A DNA stretch of 64,000 nt from Tomitella cavernea (GTDB taxonomy: Bacteria; Actinomycetota; Actinomycetes; Mycobacteriales; Mycobacteriaceae): the NCBI RefSeq assembly GCF_016599145.1, contig NZ_JAENKO010000003.1, forward strand, positions 62,001-126,000, read 5' to 3'. Below, piece after piece: positions 30,545 to 39,667 of this stretch (position 1 is the first letter of the stretch; each line of letters starts with the position of its first letter). The notes below the pieces were generated by a model that was not told where the DNA came from, did no database searches, and was given only the letters and a program-made list of their open reading frames with translations. The position numbers and the translations under genes are program-made.

Positions 30545-32623
30545 ATGGTGGAGCGGATCCGGCGATCGTTGCCGATGGCGGGGCTGACGCGGGGCAAACG
30601 CAGCCCGGTGACATGCCAGTTCAAGTGCGCGAACGCGTGCACCCGACCGGTGTGCAACGACTCGCCCAACGAGTACTTCCGCGACATCGTCTCGGCCGGG
30701 TTCTCGCGGCGCAGTCTGCTCGGAGCGGGGGCCGTGGGGGCGATGGCGGTGACGCTCGCCGCGTGCAGTGCGAGCGGAGCCGCCACGACAGGATCGGCGG
30801 GCAGCGCGGCAGGCGGCGCCGGATCCGCAGGCGGGGCCGCCGGAACGGGCGGCCCGCTGGCCTTCTCCCCTATCGCGCCGGTGGACAAGTCCGTCGACGC
30901 CTTCACCGTCCCCGGCGGATACGACTGGCGGCCGATCCTGCGCTGGGGCGACCCGCTGTTCACCGACTCCCCCGCGTTCGATCTGCACGCGCAGTCCGCG
31001 AAGGCCCAGGCGCTCCAGTTCGGCTACAACAACGACTACCTGGAGATCCTGCGCACCAAGGACGGGCGCAAGGCGTTGCTGTACTGCAATCACGAGTACG
31101 TCAACCCGGACCTGATGTTCCCGGAGACCGGCGGCCCGGCGGAGACCGAGCGGCACGGCATCGCGAAGGCGGCGCACGGAGGGTCGGTGGTGGAGCTGGA
31201 ACGCGCGTCTGCGAGCGAGCCGTGGACGTATGTGCGCGGCGGACGGCTGAACTGGCGGATCACCGCGGACACGGAGTTCGAACTCACCGGTGCCGCCGCG
31301 GGTTCGGAGATGATGACGACGGCCGATGATCCGTCCGGGCGCCGGGTGCGCGGGATGGTCGGCAACTGTGCCGGCGGCACCACCCCGTGGGGCACGATCC
31401 TGTCCGGCGAGGAGAACTTCGACGGGTACTTCCGCGCGGAGGGCACGAGCACTGGGGAGAAGAGGTACGGCCTCAACGCGGAGGAGACTTCGAACGGTTG
31501 GGAGAAGACGGATCGGCGGTTCGACGCCCGCCGGCCCGACTTCCGCAACGAGCCCAACAGGTTCGGCTACATCGTGGAGATCGACCCGAACGATCCGACG
31601 TCGACCCCGGTCAAGCACACCGCGCTGGGCCGGATGAAGCACGAGGGGGCGACGGTCGCACTGGCGCGCAACGGCAAGGCGGTGGCCTACATGGGCGACG
31701 ACGAGCGGTTCGACTATCTCTACAAGTTCGTCTCCAAACGCAAGTACCGGAAGGGCGACCGCGCCCACAACAAGAAGCTGCTCACCGAGGGCGACCTGTA
31801 CGTGGCGCGTTTCCAGGGAGATTCCGACCCGGCGCAGATCGACGGCAGCGGGGCGCTCCCGTCCGACGGCAGGTTCGACGGCTCGGGCATGTGGCTGCCG
31901 CTGATCAAGAACGGCAAGTCCGCGGCGCCGGGCATGTCCGTCGAGCAGGTGCTGGTGTACACACGCCTGGCCGGGGACAAGGTGGGCGCCACCAAGATGG
32001 ACCGCTGTGAGGACGTCGAGCCCAACCCCGAGACGGGGCGCGTCTACGTCGCCTGCACCAACAACACCAAGCGCGGCACGGACGGCGAGGCCGGCGCCGA
32101 CGAGGCCAACCCGCGGCACGAGAACCGTGACGGGCACGTCGTGGAGATCGAGGAGGCGGGCGGCGACGCCACGGCGGAGAGGTTCGGGTGGAACCTGCTG
32201 CTGGTCTGCGGCGACCCTGCCGACGATGACGCGACCTACTTCGGCGGCTACCCGGCGGACAAGGTCTCGGCGATCTCGTGCCCGGACAACCTCGCTTTCG
32301 ACCGCTCGGGCAACCTGTGGATCTCCACCGACGGACAGCCGGGCACGATCGGCTGCAACGACGGGCTGTTCCGCGTGGCGCTCGACGGGGACCGACGCGG
32401 GTTCGTCGAACAGTTCCTCGCCGTCCCCCGCGAGGCCGAGACCTGCGGGCCCCTCGTCCACGAGGAGGAGGGCAACGTGTTCGTGGCGGTGCAGCACCCG
32501 GGCGAGGACGGCTCGTTCGCCGAGCCGCACTCGCTGTTCCCGGACTACGTGAGCGGTACGCCGCAGCCCGGCCAGGCGGCGACGCCGCGGCCGTCGGTGG
32601 TGCAGGTGTTCCGCACGGCGTGA
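30545..32623 (+). CDS. PhoX-type (DUF839) secreted phosphatase
   Basis: The 692-residue protein has a twin-arginine-type signal well inside its N-terminus (FSRRSLLGAGAVGAMAVTLAAC, about residues 55-75), followed by a Gly/Ala/Ser linker. The DUF839 domain (about 100-690) includes ALLYCNHEYVNPD, GTILSGEENFDGYF, GRMKHEGATVAL, AYMGDDERFDYLYKFVS, DRCEDVEPNPETGRVYVACTNN and NLAFDRSGNLWISTDGQPG. Characterised PhoX enzymes are Ca/Fe-dependent alkaline phosphatases exported by Tat. The long N-terminal segment with CQFKCANACTRPVC before the RR motif is typical of this subgroup. The start is ATG 30545 with a GAGAGGGAG ribosome site. Confidence 0.88.
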   Translation: MVERIRRSLPMAGLTRGKRSPVTCQFKCANACTRPVCNDSPNEYFRDIVSAGFSRRSLLGAGAVGAMAVTLAACSASGAATTGSAGSAAGGAGSAGGAAGTGGPLAFSPIAPVDKSVDAFTVPGGYDWRPILRWGDPLFTDSPAFDLHAQSAKAQALQFGYNNDYLEILRTKDGRKALLYCNHEYVNPDLMFPETGGPAETERHGIAKAAHGGSVVELERASASEPWTYVRGGRLNWRITADTEFELTGAAAGSEMMTTADDPSGRRVRGMVGNCAGGTTPWGTILSGEENFDGYFRAEGTSTGEKRYGLNAEETSNGWEKTDRRFDARRPDFRNEPNRFGYIVEIDPNDPTSTPVKHTALGRMKHEGATVALARNGKAVAYMGDDERFDYLYKFVSKRKYRKGDRAHNKKLLTEGDLYVARFQGDSDPAQIDGSGALPSDGRFDGSGMWLPLIKNGKSAAPGMSVEQVLVYTRLAGDKVGATKMDRCEDVEPNPETGRVYVACTNNTKRGTDGEAGADEANPRHENRDGHVVEIEEAGGDATAERFGWNLLLVCGDPADDDATYFGGYPADKVSAISCPDNLAFDRSGNLWISTDGQPGTIGCNDGLFRVALDGDRRGFVEQFLAVPREAETCGPLVHEEEGNVFVAVQHPGEDGSFAEPHSLFPDYVSGTPQPGQAATPRPSVVQVFRTA

Positions 32624-32666
32624 CGCACCCGCCACGCCACGATCGGGCACCCGACGTTCCGTGCCC

Positions 32667-32688
32667 CGGACCCTTCCAAAAGGGGGTC
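32667..32688 (+). terminator. Weak hairpin downstream of the PhoX-type gene
   Basis: GGACCC and GGGGTC arms flank TTCCAAAAG about 45 bp after the stop at 32623. It is a plausible but weak terminator. The following ACCGGTCAACCGG stretch is a second small inverted repeat just before the next gene. Confidence 0.3.
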
Positions 32689-32735
32689 GGCCGCCCTAAA
32701 ATGACCGGTCAACCGGCCCGACGAGAGGAGCAATC

Positions 32736-33224
32736 ATGATGGGACGGCACATGAGAACGCTCGGAACCGCCGTAGCGGCGGGCGGCTGCGCGGCCGTGCT
32801 CGCCGTCGGCGGCGCCGGAACCGCGGGCGCGGAACTGAATTCGGATGTGGTGCCGATGGACCAGCCGTGCATCGGGCTGAGTCCCTACATCGTCGACCAG
32901 CCGTTCGCGTTCAGCCAGGTCTACGTTCTCCAGGACACCGAGGTACCCGGGCAGGCGAAGATCGATTTCAACCCCAGCAGCCTTTGGTTCTTCGCGGGCG
33001 GGTACGCCTCGGACTTCACCATGGACTGGACCAACCTGCAGACAGGCGCGTCCGGAACCGTCCGCGACTCGATGCGCGTGGCCAATCCGGGGTCGAACGC
33101 GACGCAGGGGTACGTCATCGACAGCGGTCCGGGCGATGTGGCGCTGACGTTCAACTCCTTCAACCACCACCAGTTGTGGGGTTTCCCGTCGATCACGTGC
33201 CACGGGACGATCCGCGTGGACTGA
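32736..33224 (+). CDS. Small secreted protein of unknown function
   Basis: The 162-residue product has a clear signal peptide (about 1-32, ending AGTAGA-ELNSD). The mature part has two cysteines (QPCIGLSP and SITCHGTIRV) that probably form one disulfide, and is rich in beta-type sequence. No known family could be recognised. It resembles small exported proteins of mycolata in composition only. Tandem ATG codons at 32736 and 32739 follow the ribosome site GAGAGGAG. It stands alone between the PhoX-type gene and a methyltransferase gene. Confidence 0.7.
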   Translation: MMGRHMRTLGTAVAAGGCAAVLAVGGAGTAGAELNSDVVPMDQPCIGLSPYIVDQPFAFSQVYVLQDTEVPGQAKIDFNPSSLWFFAGGYASDFTMDWTNLQTGASGTVRDSMRVANPGSNATQGYVIDSGPGDVALTFNSFNHHQLWGFPSITCHGTIRVD

Positions 33225-33276
33225 TCAGTCTTCTCACCTTTTGAGATTCTCATTCCATAGGTTGGCGGCAACGCCG

Positions 33277-33308
33277 TAGCGTCGGAGGTGCATCCACGTC
33301 CGACGCTA
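33277..33308 (+). promoter_or_regulatory. Perfect 10-bp inverted repeat in the methyltransferase leader
   Basis: TAGCGTCGGA (33277-33286) and TCCGACGCTA (33299-33308) are exact complements separated by 12 bp. The right arm abuts the AGGAG ribosome site of the gene at 33318. It could be an operator or an RNA hairpin limiting translation. A second palindrome, TGAGATTCTCA, lies at 33242-33252. Confidence 0.5.
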
Positions 33309-33317
33309 GGAGCACCC

Positions 33318-34154
33318 GTGTCGCACTCTCAACGCTCCCCCGGCCCGTGCTCCACCGGCGCCGCCGTCTACACGCACGGCCACCACGAGTCGGTGCTGCG
33401 CTCGCACACTGTGCGCACCGCCGCGGATTCGGCCGCCTACCTGCTGCCGCACCTACGCAGCGGGATGGCCTTGCTCGACGTGGGCAGCGGGCCGGGCACC
33501 ATCACCGCGGACCTGGCGGAGGCCGTCGCGCCCGGCCGCGTCACGGCCGTGGAGGCCACCGACCAGGCGATGGCGCTCACCCGCGCGACGTGTGCCGCAC
33601 GGGGCGTCGACGTGCGGTGCCTCGTGTCGGATGCGCACCGGCTGGAACTTCCCGACGGCGCGTTCGACGTGATCCATGCCCACCAGGTGCTCCAGCACGT
33701 CGGCGACCCGGTGCAGGCGCTGCGGGAGATGCGTCGCGTATGTCGGCCCGGTGGCGTCGTCGCCGTACGCGACGCCGACTATGCCGGTTTCACATGGTTC
33801 CCCCGGTTGCCCGAGCTCGACCGATGGTTGGAGTTGTACCGCCGGGCGGCGTGGGCGAACGGCGGGGAGCCCGACGCGGGCAGGCGCCTACCAGCCTGGG
33901 CGCGTGCCGCCGGGTTCGCCGAGGTCGACACCTCTTCGAGCACATGGTGTTTCGCCGATCCGGAGTCCCGGGCCTGGTGGGGCGGGATGTGGGCGGAACG
34001 GATCCTGCGGTCGGCGATCGCGACCCAGCTCGCCGGTGCAGGTTGGGCGACGCGGGCCGAGCTGGAGGAGATTTCCGCGGCCTGGCTGCGCTGGGCGGAC
34101 GATCCTGACGGGGTGCTCGTCGTCCCGCACGTGGAGGTGCTGGCGCGGAGGTGA
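33318..34154 (+). CDS. Class I SAM-dependent methyltransferase
   Basis: The 278-residue protein has the class I motifs: motif I LLDVGSGPGTITADLA (about residues 50-65), the acidic ribose-binding AVEATDQAM, motif II region GAFDVIHAHQVLQHVGDP and motif III LREMRRVCRPGGVVAV. The N-terminus (YTHGHHESVLRSHTVRTAADSAAYL) resembles the UbiE/Coq5-like small-molecule methyltransferases. The substrate is unknown. GTG 33318 is preferred because AGGAG sits 5 bases upstream; an alternative GTG at 33288 lies inside the inverted repeat. A fragment resembling its 3' end recurs near 35850-35935. Confidence 0.85.
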   Translation: MSHSQRSPGPCSTGAAVYTHGHHESVLRSHTVRTAADSAAYLLPHLRSGMALLDVGSGPGTITADLAEAVAPGRVTAVEATDQAMALTRATCAARGVDVRCLVSDAHRLELPDGAFDVIHAHQVLQHVGDPVQALREMRRVCRPGGVVAVRDADYAGFTWFPRLPELDRWLELYRRAAWANGGEPDAGRRLPAWARAAGFAEVDTSSSTWCFADPESRAWWGGMWAERILRSAIATQLAGAGWATRAELEEISAAWLRWADDPDGVLVVPHVEVLARR

Positions 34155-34216
34155 CGGGCCCTGCCCTACTACACCACTTCGCACTTCTCACCATTGCGCG
34201 TGTAGATTCTGCGATC

Positions 34217-34684
34217 ATGCGCAGATATCAAATCCTATTCGTGGCAGGACTTTCCACCACAATCGGCGCATCCGGTTGTTCAAGCCCCGCTGACACGCAC
34301 GCCCTCTTCGCAACATCTCCTAGTGCGTCCTCACATCTCGCCACTGGTGCACGGCAGGATTCCGGCGCATCAACCCGAGAAGAAGAACTCATCAGGTCCG
34401 CCGAGGACCTGGACCATCTGGCAGCGGACGGCGAGGCCGAGGCAGCGTGGGCCTACTATTCGCAACGCTGCAAAGACCTTATCGGCGGTTTGAGTTCCTA
34501 CCGTGCACTGCTGAACCACATTTTCAAAGATCGGACACCCGAATATGGCGGTGTGACGGTTCGTATCGACGGTTCCTCGGCGCAAGTGGTGACTGTTGAT
34601 AATTCGCCAACCGCTCCTGCCGGTTCAATGGACCCACGGACATGGACCTACATCGACGGCCGCTGGCAGTTCGATAACTGCTGA
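34217..34684 (+). CDS. Small lipoprotein of unknown function
   Basis: The 155-residue product has a short signal peptide and lipobox (TTIGASGCSSP, Cys about 21), a Ser/Ala/Thr linker, and a compact domain from about residue 55. That domain (AAWAYYSQRCKDLIGGLSSYRALL, YGGVTVRIDGSSAQVVTVD, RTWTYIDGRWQFDNC) looks like a small NTF2/DUF4878-type fold. The ending W-x-Y-x-D-G-x-W-x-x-D-N-C is typical of such lipoproteins. No family can be named with certainty. GC content is lower than in the surrounding genes, suggesting recent acquisition. The start is ATG 34217; no good ribosome site is seen. Confidence 0.65.
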   Translation: MRRYQILFVAGLSTTIGASGCSSPADTHALFATSPSASSHLATGARQDSGASTREEELIRSAEDLDHLAADGEAEAAWAYYSQRCKDLIGGLSSYRALLNHIFKDRTPEYGGVTVRIDGSSAQVVTVDNSPTAPAGSMDPRTWTYIDGRWQFDNC

Positions 34685-34804
34685 CAACTTCGCCCCGACA
34701 GGCTGAGCGCGGACTCGGCTGTGCCTGTTCAGGTGAATCCCCATCGGCTAGAGTCGCTCCCGGCGGCCGCTCCGTGCCACGGCCCGCAGAAAGGGGCCCG
34801 GTTC

Positions 34805-35812
34805 ATGCGCGTGTTCGCCCTGCTCGACGCTGCCACTCCCTCGACTGGCGTCGCCGCCGCGGTGTCCCGCTTCGAGTCGCTGGGCTACGACGGCGTGCAC
34901 GTGCCCGAGACTGAGCATGATTCACTTCTGATCGCACTGCTCGCGGCCCAGGCGAGCAGCACGCTCACCGTGCGCACGGCGGTGACTGTGGCCTTCCCTC
35001 GCAGCCCCATGACGATGGCGCTCGCGGCCCGTGACCTGGCCGAGGCCTCTGCAGGGCGGTTCGAGCTGGGCCTGGGCACGCAGGTGCGCGGCAACATCGT
35101 GGGACGATTCGGCATGGACTGGACCGAGCCCCTGGGCCGGATGCGGGACTACGTGGGTGCGGTACGCGCGGCGTGGGACGCGTTCGATGCCGGCGGCGGC
35201 ATCGATTACCGCTCGGAGCACTACACGCTGACCCGCCTGCAGCCCTACTTCACGCCCGCTCCCATCGGGCATCCGCGGATCCCGATCCACCTGGGCGGGG
35301 TGGGCGCCGGGATGTGCCGACTGGCCGGGACCGTTGCCGACGGCCTCATCACCCACCCCACCAGCGCTCTTCCCGTCGTGCTCGAGGAGGCGGCCGATCT
35401 GGCCCGGACCGCTGCGGCCGACGCGGGGCGCACGGTGACGATCACCGCGTCGGCCCAGTACATCAGCGGCGGCAACGCCCGCGCCGCTGCCGAGGCGCGG
35501 GAAGCGAAGCGCCGCTCGATGGCGTTCCTGTACTCGACGCCCGCCTACCGCGGCACGCTCGAACGGCTTGATCTCGGCGACCGGGCCGAGCGGCTGCAGG
35601 CCGAGGCGCGAGCCGGCGACTGGCCGGCGATGGCGGACGTGGTGGACGACACGATGCTCGACGCGCTGGCGCCCCAGGTGCCCTACCGCGAGCTGGCCGC
35701 GATGCTGCGCGAACGGTACGGGGGCCTCGCCGACGATCTGGTGGTGGCCCCGCCGGCCGACCCTGCCGAGGACCGGTTCTTCGCGCCGGCGCTGGCCGAG
35801 CTGCGAGAGTAG
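34805..35812 (+). CDS. LLM-class F420-dependent oxidoreductase
   Basis: The 335-residue luciferase-like TIM-barrel protein probably uses coenzyme F420. Recognisable segments are the N-terminal VFALLDAATPSTGVAAAVSRFESLGYDGVHVPE, FELGLGTQVRGNIVGRFGMDW, PIHLGGVGAGMCRLAGTVADG and the C-terminal cap. Its length and motifs resemble the TIGR03617-type subfamily of actinobacteria. The substrate cannot be inferred. ATG 34805 follows GAAAGGGG. It is isolated: about 120 bp upstream of the start are gene-free, and downstream lies a methyltransferase gene remnant. Confidence 0.85.
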   Translation: MRVFALLDAATPSTGVAAAVSRFESLGYDGVHVPETEHDSLLIALLAAQASSTLTVRTAVTVAFPRSPMTMALAARDLAEASAGRFELGLGTQVRGNIVGRFGMDWTEPLGRMRDYVGAVRAAWDAFDAGGGIDYRSEHYTLTRLQPYFTPAPIGHPRIPIHLGGVGAGMCRLAGTVADGLITHPTSALPVVLEEAADLARTAAADAGRTVTITASAQYISGGNARAAAEAREAKRRSMAFLYSTPAYRGTLERLDLGDRAERLQAEARAGDWPAMADVVDDTMLDALAPQVPYRELAAMLRERYGGLADDLVVAPPADPAEDRFFAPALAELRE

Positions 35813-35838
35813 CCGGATCAGGCGAGCACTCCCGTGAT

Positions 35839-35935
35839 CCTCTCGTGCCGCTGCTCCAACAGCGGGCCGACGAGGTGAACCAGCCGGACGCGGTGCTCAT
35901 CATCCCGTACGTCGAGTTGCCGGCGCGGAGGCGAC
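35839..35935 (+). pseudogene. Remnant of a methyltransferase 3' end
   Basis: The plus strand here can be read as QPDAVLIIPYVELPARRR. It is clearly similar to the C-terminus of the 33318 methyltransferase (DPDGVLVVPHVEVLARR), and the two DNA stretches also match closely (GTGCTCATCATCCCGTACGT against GTGCTCGTCGTCCCGCACGT). No start or domain body is present. It looks like the tail of a lost second copy and fills most of the 159-bp gap before gntK. Confidence 0.6.
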
Positions 35936-35971
35936 AGGCGCCCGCCAGTACTCCCGCACGCATGCATCCTG

Positions 35972-36517
35972 TCAGCCGACCGGGCGTCGCCACACCGCCG
36001 GCAATGGCTGCGTGACGTCGACGGTCACGCATCGCTCGTCCCACCCCGGGACCTCCAGATCCGCATATTGGGAGGCGAGTAGCGCCGCGGGCATGAAGTG
36101 TCCTTTGCGCGCCGCGATGCGCTCGGCCACCACCTCTTTCGGCGCGGCGGGGTGCACGAACACCACCGTCGGCGCGTGAGCGCGGATCGCATCGCGATAG
36201 CGGCGCTTGAGCGCCGAGCACGCGATCACCAACCCCGCCGCACCGGCGTAGGCCAGCTCCTCGCCGACCCGGTCCAGCCACGGCCACCGGTCGTCGTCGC
36301 CGAGCGGCCGCCCGACCGCCATCTTCGCTGCGTTCGCCGTCGTGTGGAGGTCGTCGCCGTCGATGAACGGGATGTGGAGGCGTTCGGCCAGCCGTGTTCC
36401 GATCGTGGTCTTGCCGCACCCGGACACCCCCATCACGACGACGAGCGGCTCCGTCTCCGCCACCCGTTGCACGGTGGCGGCCAGTCCGGCAACGTCAACG
36501 ACGTCGTCACCAGTCAT
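35972..36517 (-). CDS. gntK: Gluconokinase
   Basis: The 181-residue P-loop kinase phosphorylates gluconate to 6-phosphogluconate. The Walker A motif [11 protein letters not shown] lies at about 30-40. The substrate region [31 protein letters not shown] and [12 protein letters not shown] are typical of GntK-family proteins. The ATG at 36517 overlaps the mannonate dehydratase stop by 11 bp, so it is the last gene of the hexuronate operon. Gluconate is not on the glucuronate route. The kinase may therefore serve a side entry to the pentose phosphate pathway or act on another aldonate; this is inference. Confidence 0.9.
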   Translation of the reverse strand: MTGDDVVDVAGLAATVQRVAETEPLVVVMGVSGCGKTTIGTRLAERLHIPFIDGDDLHTTANAAKMAVGRPLGDDDRWPWLDRVGEELAYAGAAGLVIACSALKRRYRDAIRAHAPTVVFVHPAAPKEVVAERIAARKGHFMPAALLASQYADLEVPGWDERCVTVDVTQPLPAVWRRPVG

Positions 36518-37745
36518 GCATCGTGCCGTCCGCGAGCCGGTTGTACGGCAGGTACGCGGTGGCGTACGGGTAGTTTCCGGCCTCGTTCACGTCGAGGTCG
36601 ACCCCGAGCCCCGGCGCGTCGCCCGGGTGCAGGTATCCGTCGGTGAACCGCATCGACTGTCGGAAGACGCTGTTGGTCTTCTCCCCGTGCTCCATGTACT
36701 CCTGCAGGCCGAAGTTGTGGATCGCCATGCCCACGTGGAGCTGCGCGGCGAACCCGACCGGCGAGATGTCGGTGGGGCCGTGGAATCCCGACTTGATCTG
36801 GTACATCGCCGCGAAGTCGGCGAGCTTCTTCAGCGGCGTGATCCCGCCGAAGTGGGTCGACGCGGCGCGCACGTAGTCGATGAGTTGCTCGGTGATGAGC
36901 GTCTGGAAATCCCATGCCGCGTTGAACACTTCGCCGATGGCCAGCGGCGTGGTGGTGTGCCGGCGCACCAGCCGCAGCGCCTCCTGGTTCTCCGCCGGGG
37001 TGCAGTCCTCCAGCCACACGAGGTCATAGGGCTCCAGGGACTTGCCGAGCCGCGCCGCCTGCAGTGGCGTCATCCGGTGGTGCGCATCGTGCAGCAGGGG
37101 CAGCTCGGGTCCGAACTCGCCCCGCACCGCCTCGAACACGTCGGGCACGTGCCGCAGGTAGGCGCGGGTGTCCCAGTCCTCCTGCATCGGCAGGGCGCCG
37201 CGCTGGGCGGGTTCGTGGTCGTAGCGCACGCCCTCGTTGCCGGGCAGGCCGTGGTTGGAGGCGATGCCGTAGATCGATTCCAGCCCGGGCACCCCGGTCT
37301 GCACGCGGATGGATCGGTAACCGCTCTCCTGGTGGGACCGGATCGAGTCGAACAGCTCGGGGATCTCCTTGCCGGAGGCGTGCCCGTACGCCATCAGCCC
37401 GCGGCGGGACGCGCCGCCGAGCAGCTGATACACCGGCATCCCCGCCGTCTTGCCCTTGATGTCCCACAGCGCCATGTCCACCGCCGCGATCGACGCCATG
37501 GTCACGGGCCCGCGGCGCCAGTAACCGCCGCGGTAGAGGAACTGCCAGGTGTCCTCGATGTTCGCCGGGTCGCGGCCGATCAGCAACGGCACCACGTGCT
37601 CGTCGAGGTAGGCCACGCAGGCGAGTTCGCGGCCGTTGAGCGTAGCGTCGCCCAGGCCGGTGACGCCGTCGTCGGTGGTGAGCTTGAGGGTGACGAAGTT
37701 CCGATCCGGGCTGGTGACGATCACCTCGGCCTTGTCGATCTTCAT
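36507..37745 (-). CDS. manD: D-mannonate dehydratase (ManD, enolase superfamily)
   Basis: This enzyme dehydrates D-mannonate to 2-keto-3-deoxygluconate. The 412-residue protein matches ManD-type enolase-superfamily members rather than UxuA. Features are [23 protein letters not shown] at the N-terminal capping domain and [20 protein letters not shown]. The metal-ligand region is [37 protein letters not shown] and [21 protein letters not shown] and [16 protein letters not shown] complete the barrel. ManD family members vary from fully active to promiscuous; the genomic context next to uxuB and uxaC supports the high-activity type. The start is ATG 37745. Confidence 0.93.
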   Translation of the reverse strand: MKIDKAEVIVTSPDRNFVTLKLTTDDGVTGLGDATLNGRELACVAYLDEHVVPLLIGRDPANIEDTWQFLYRGGYWRRGPVTMASIAAVDMALWDIKGKTAGMPVYQLLGGASRRGLMAYGHASGKEIPELFDSIRSHQESGYRSIRVQTGVPGLESIYGIASNHGLPGNEGVRYDHEPAQRGALPMQEDWDTRAYLRHVPDVFEAVRGEFGPELPLLHDAHHRMTPLQAARLGKSLEPYDLVWLEDCTPAENQEALRLVRRHTTTPLAIGEVFNAAWDFQTLITEQLIDYVRAASTHFGGITPLKKLADFAAMYQIKSGFHGPTDISPVGFAAQLHVGMAIHNFGLQEYMEHGEKTNSVFRQSMRFTDGYLHPGDAPGLGVDLDVNEAGNYPYATAYLPYNRLADGTMHDW

Positions 37746-37814
37746 GGAATCTCCTGGGTGAGGGGAGGAATCGGGGCGGGTCGGGCGGTGCAGGTCAGGC
37801 GGGACGGGTCGGCG

Positions 37815-39617
37815 TCAGGCGGTGCCGCCGGTCCACCGCCGGCGCAGCGCGTGCGCGGCGGCCTTGGGCTTGCGATCGCGGGTGAACACGCCCTTCTTGT
37901 TGCCGTCCACTCGGATGATCCCGGCCGAGGTCTGGAAGTCGGCGAAATTCCACACGTGCTCGCCGATCATGGCGGGGATGCGATCGTGCACACGGTGGAA
38001 CATGTCCAGCAGCGCCACCTGGTACTCCTCGGTCCACGGGGTGTCCCACACCGAGTGCATCCCCTGCATGGTGTCCGCCCCGTACTCGGTCATGATCATC
38101 GGCTTGCCATACATCTCCTGCCACTGCGACAGTTCCTGTTCCAGGCCGGCTTCCGCGCTGACGAGGTCGCCGGTGTCGACGTACCAGCCGTAGTAGCGGT
38201 TGAGGCAGAGGACGTCGAACAGGTCGCAGATCTTGTCCTGGCCAGCCACCGCGAGCATCATGTTCACGAAGGTCACCGGACGGGTCGGGTCGAGCTCCCG
38301 GGTGAGCTCCACGAGCGGTTCGAAGTACTCCCGGGAGCCGTCCTCGTGCGATCCGGGCTCGTTGGCGACGGACCACATCACCACCGAAGGGTGGTTCTTG
38401 TCGCGGGCGACGAGTTCCCGGATGTGCTCCTTGTGCACTGCTTGGGTCTCGTCGTTGATGTACTCGGGACTGAAGGTCCGCTTCGCCTCCGTGCCGAACA
38501 GCCCGCTGGCCACGCCGAGGTTGAGCCCCACGGCGGCGACCTCGTCGATCACGACGATGCCGTGCCGGTCGGCGAAGTCCATCACCTCCTCCGCGTACGG
38601 GTAGTGGGAGGTGCGGAACGAGTTGGCGCCCATCCACCCCATCAGCTGGAAGTCGTGGACCAGGTAGGCGTTGTCGTGCCCCTTGCCGCGCACCGGGGTG
38701 TCCTCGTGACGGCCGAACCCGGTGAAGCGGAAGGGTTCCCCGTTGATGAGGAACTCCGCGCCGCGCACCTCCACGGTGCGCACGCCCACGGGCAGCGTGT
38801 ACTCGTCAGCGAGGCGACCGCCGTCGAGGGCCTCGATCGTCAGCTCGTACAGGTACGCCGCACCCGGCTGCCACAGCGTCACGTCATCGATCGTCAACCG
38901 CGCGTGCGCGCCGTCCGCGCGGGCGACGACCTCCCTGTCCGCGTCGCGCAGAGTGAGCCGGACGTCTCCGCCGTCGCCGCTGAGTGTCGTTGCGACGTCG
39001 ACGGATCCGGTGGCGCCGGCCCCGTTCGTGCCGGAATAGCCGGTGGTGACGGTGACGTCGGAGACGTGCAGCGCCGGTCGAGCGGCCAGCCACACCGACC
39101 GCGCCAGGCCCGCGTAGTTGTAGAAGTCGTGGTAGTACTTCTGCTTCCTGCGGCCCCGGGCGTCGACGGTGACCTCCCCCGGCGGGATCGTCACGTTCGA
39201 CAGTTCGTTGTTCACCGCGATCGTCAGCCGGAACTCCGCGCCGGGCTCCACGTGCGTGCTGATGTCCGCCTCGAACGGCGTGTAGCCGCCGGTGTCATGG
39301 TGGGCCACGCGGACGTCGTCGACGTAAACGATGCCCTCGTGGGTGGCCGAGTCGACGCGGACGATGATCTGCTGCCCGTCCCAGCCCCGCGGCACCCGGA
39401 CGGTGCGCTGGTACCACACCCAGCCGACGTGGTCGCGGATGCGAGGGTCCACGAACAGGTCGTTGTAGCTGGCGGGCACGGGCGCCTCCAGCGTGGACGG
39501 CAGCAGCTGCGACTGCCACTGTTCGTCGAAGCCGACCCGCTCGGAGTCGACGGCGAACGACCACAGCCCGTCGAGGTTCACGAGCTCACGGGTGGCACTG
39601 TTCTGCGGTTTCAGCAT
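37815..39617 (-). CDS. uidA: Beta-glucuronidase, glycoside hydrolase family 2
   Basis: The 600-residue cytoplasmic GH2 enzyme releases glucuronate from beta-glucuronides. A sugar-binding domain (about 1-185), an immunoglobulin-like domain (about 186-285) and the TIM barrel follow each other. The acid/base is E420 in ANEPGSHEDG and the nucleophile E511 in MTEYGAD. The glucuronate-specific N-x-K signature lies in the C-terminal segment IRVDGNKKGVFTRDRKPK, almost identical to E. coli GUS, which separates it from beta-galactosidases. There is no signal peptide, so it acts on imported substrate. It lies between uxuB and manD in the minus-strand operon. Confidence 0.95.
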   Translation of the reverse strand: MLKPQNSATRELVNLDGLWSFAVDSERVGFDEQWQSQLLPSTLEAPVPASYNDLFVDPRIRDHVGWVWYQRTVRVPRGWDGQQIIVRVDSATHEGIVYVDDVRVAHHDTGGYTPFEADISTHVEPGAEFRLTIAVNNELSNVTIPPGEVTVDARGRRKQKYYHDFYNYAGLARSVWLAARPALHVSDVTVTTGYSGTNGAGATGSVDVATTLSGDGGDVRLTLRDADREVVARADGAHARLTIDDVTLWQPGAAYLYELTIEALDGGRLADEYTLPVGVRTVEVRGAEFLINGEPFRFTGFGRHEDTPVRGKGHDNAYLVHDFQLMGWMGANSFRTSHYPYAEEVMDFADRHGIVVIDEVAAVGLNLGVASGLFGTEAKRTFSPEYINDETQAVHKEHIRELVARDKNHPSVVMWSVANEPGSHEDGSREYFEPLVELTRELDPTRPVTFVNMMLAVAGQDKICDLFDVLCLNRYYGWYVDTGDLVSAEAGLEQELSQWQEMYGKPMIMTEYGADTMQGMHSVWDTPWTEEYQVALLDMFHRVHDRIPAMIGEHVWNFADFQTSAGIIRVDGNKKGVFTRDRKPKAAAHALRRRWTGGTA

Positions 39618-39667
39618 GGTTCAACTCCAGGTGTGGTGATCGTCGGGTCGGTGGTCGTCGTCGGTCG

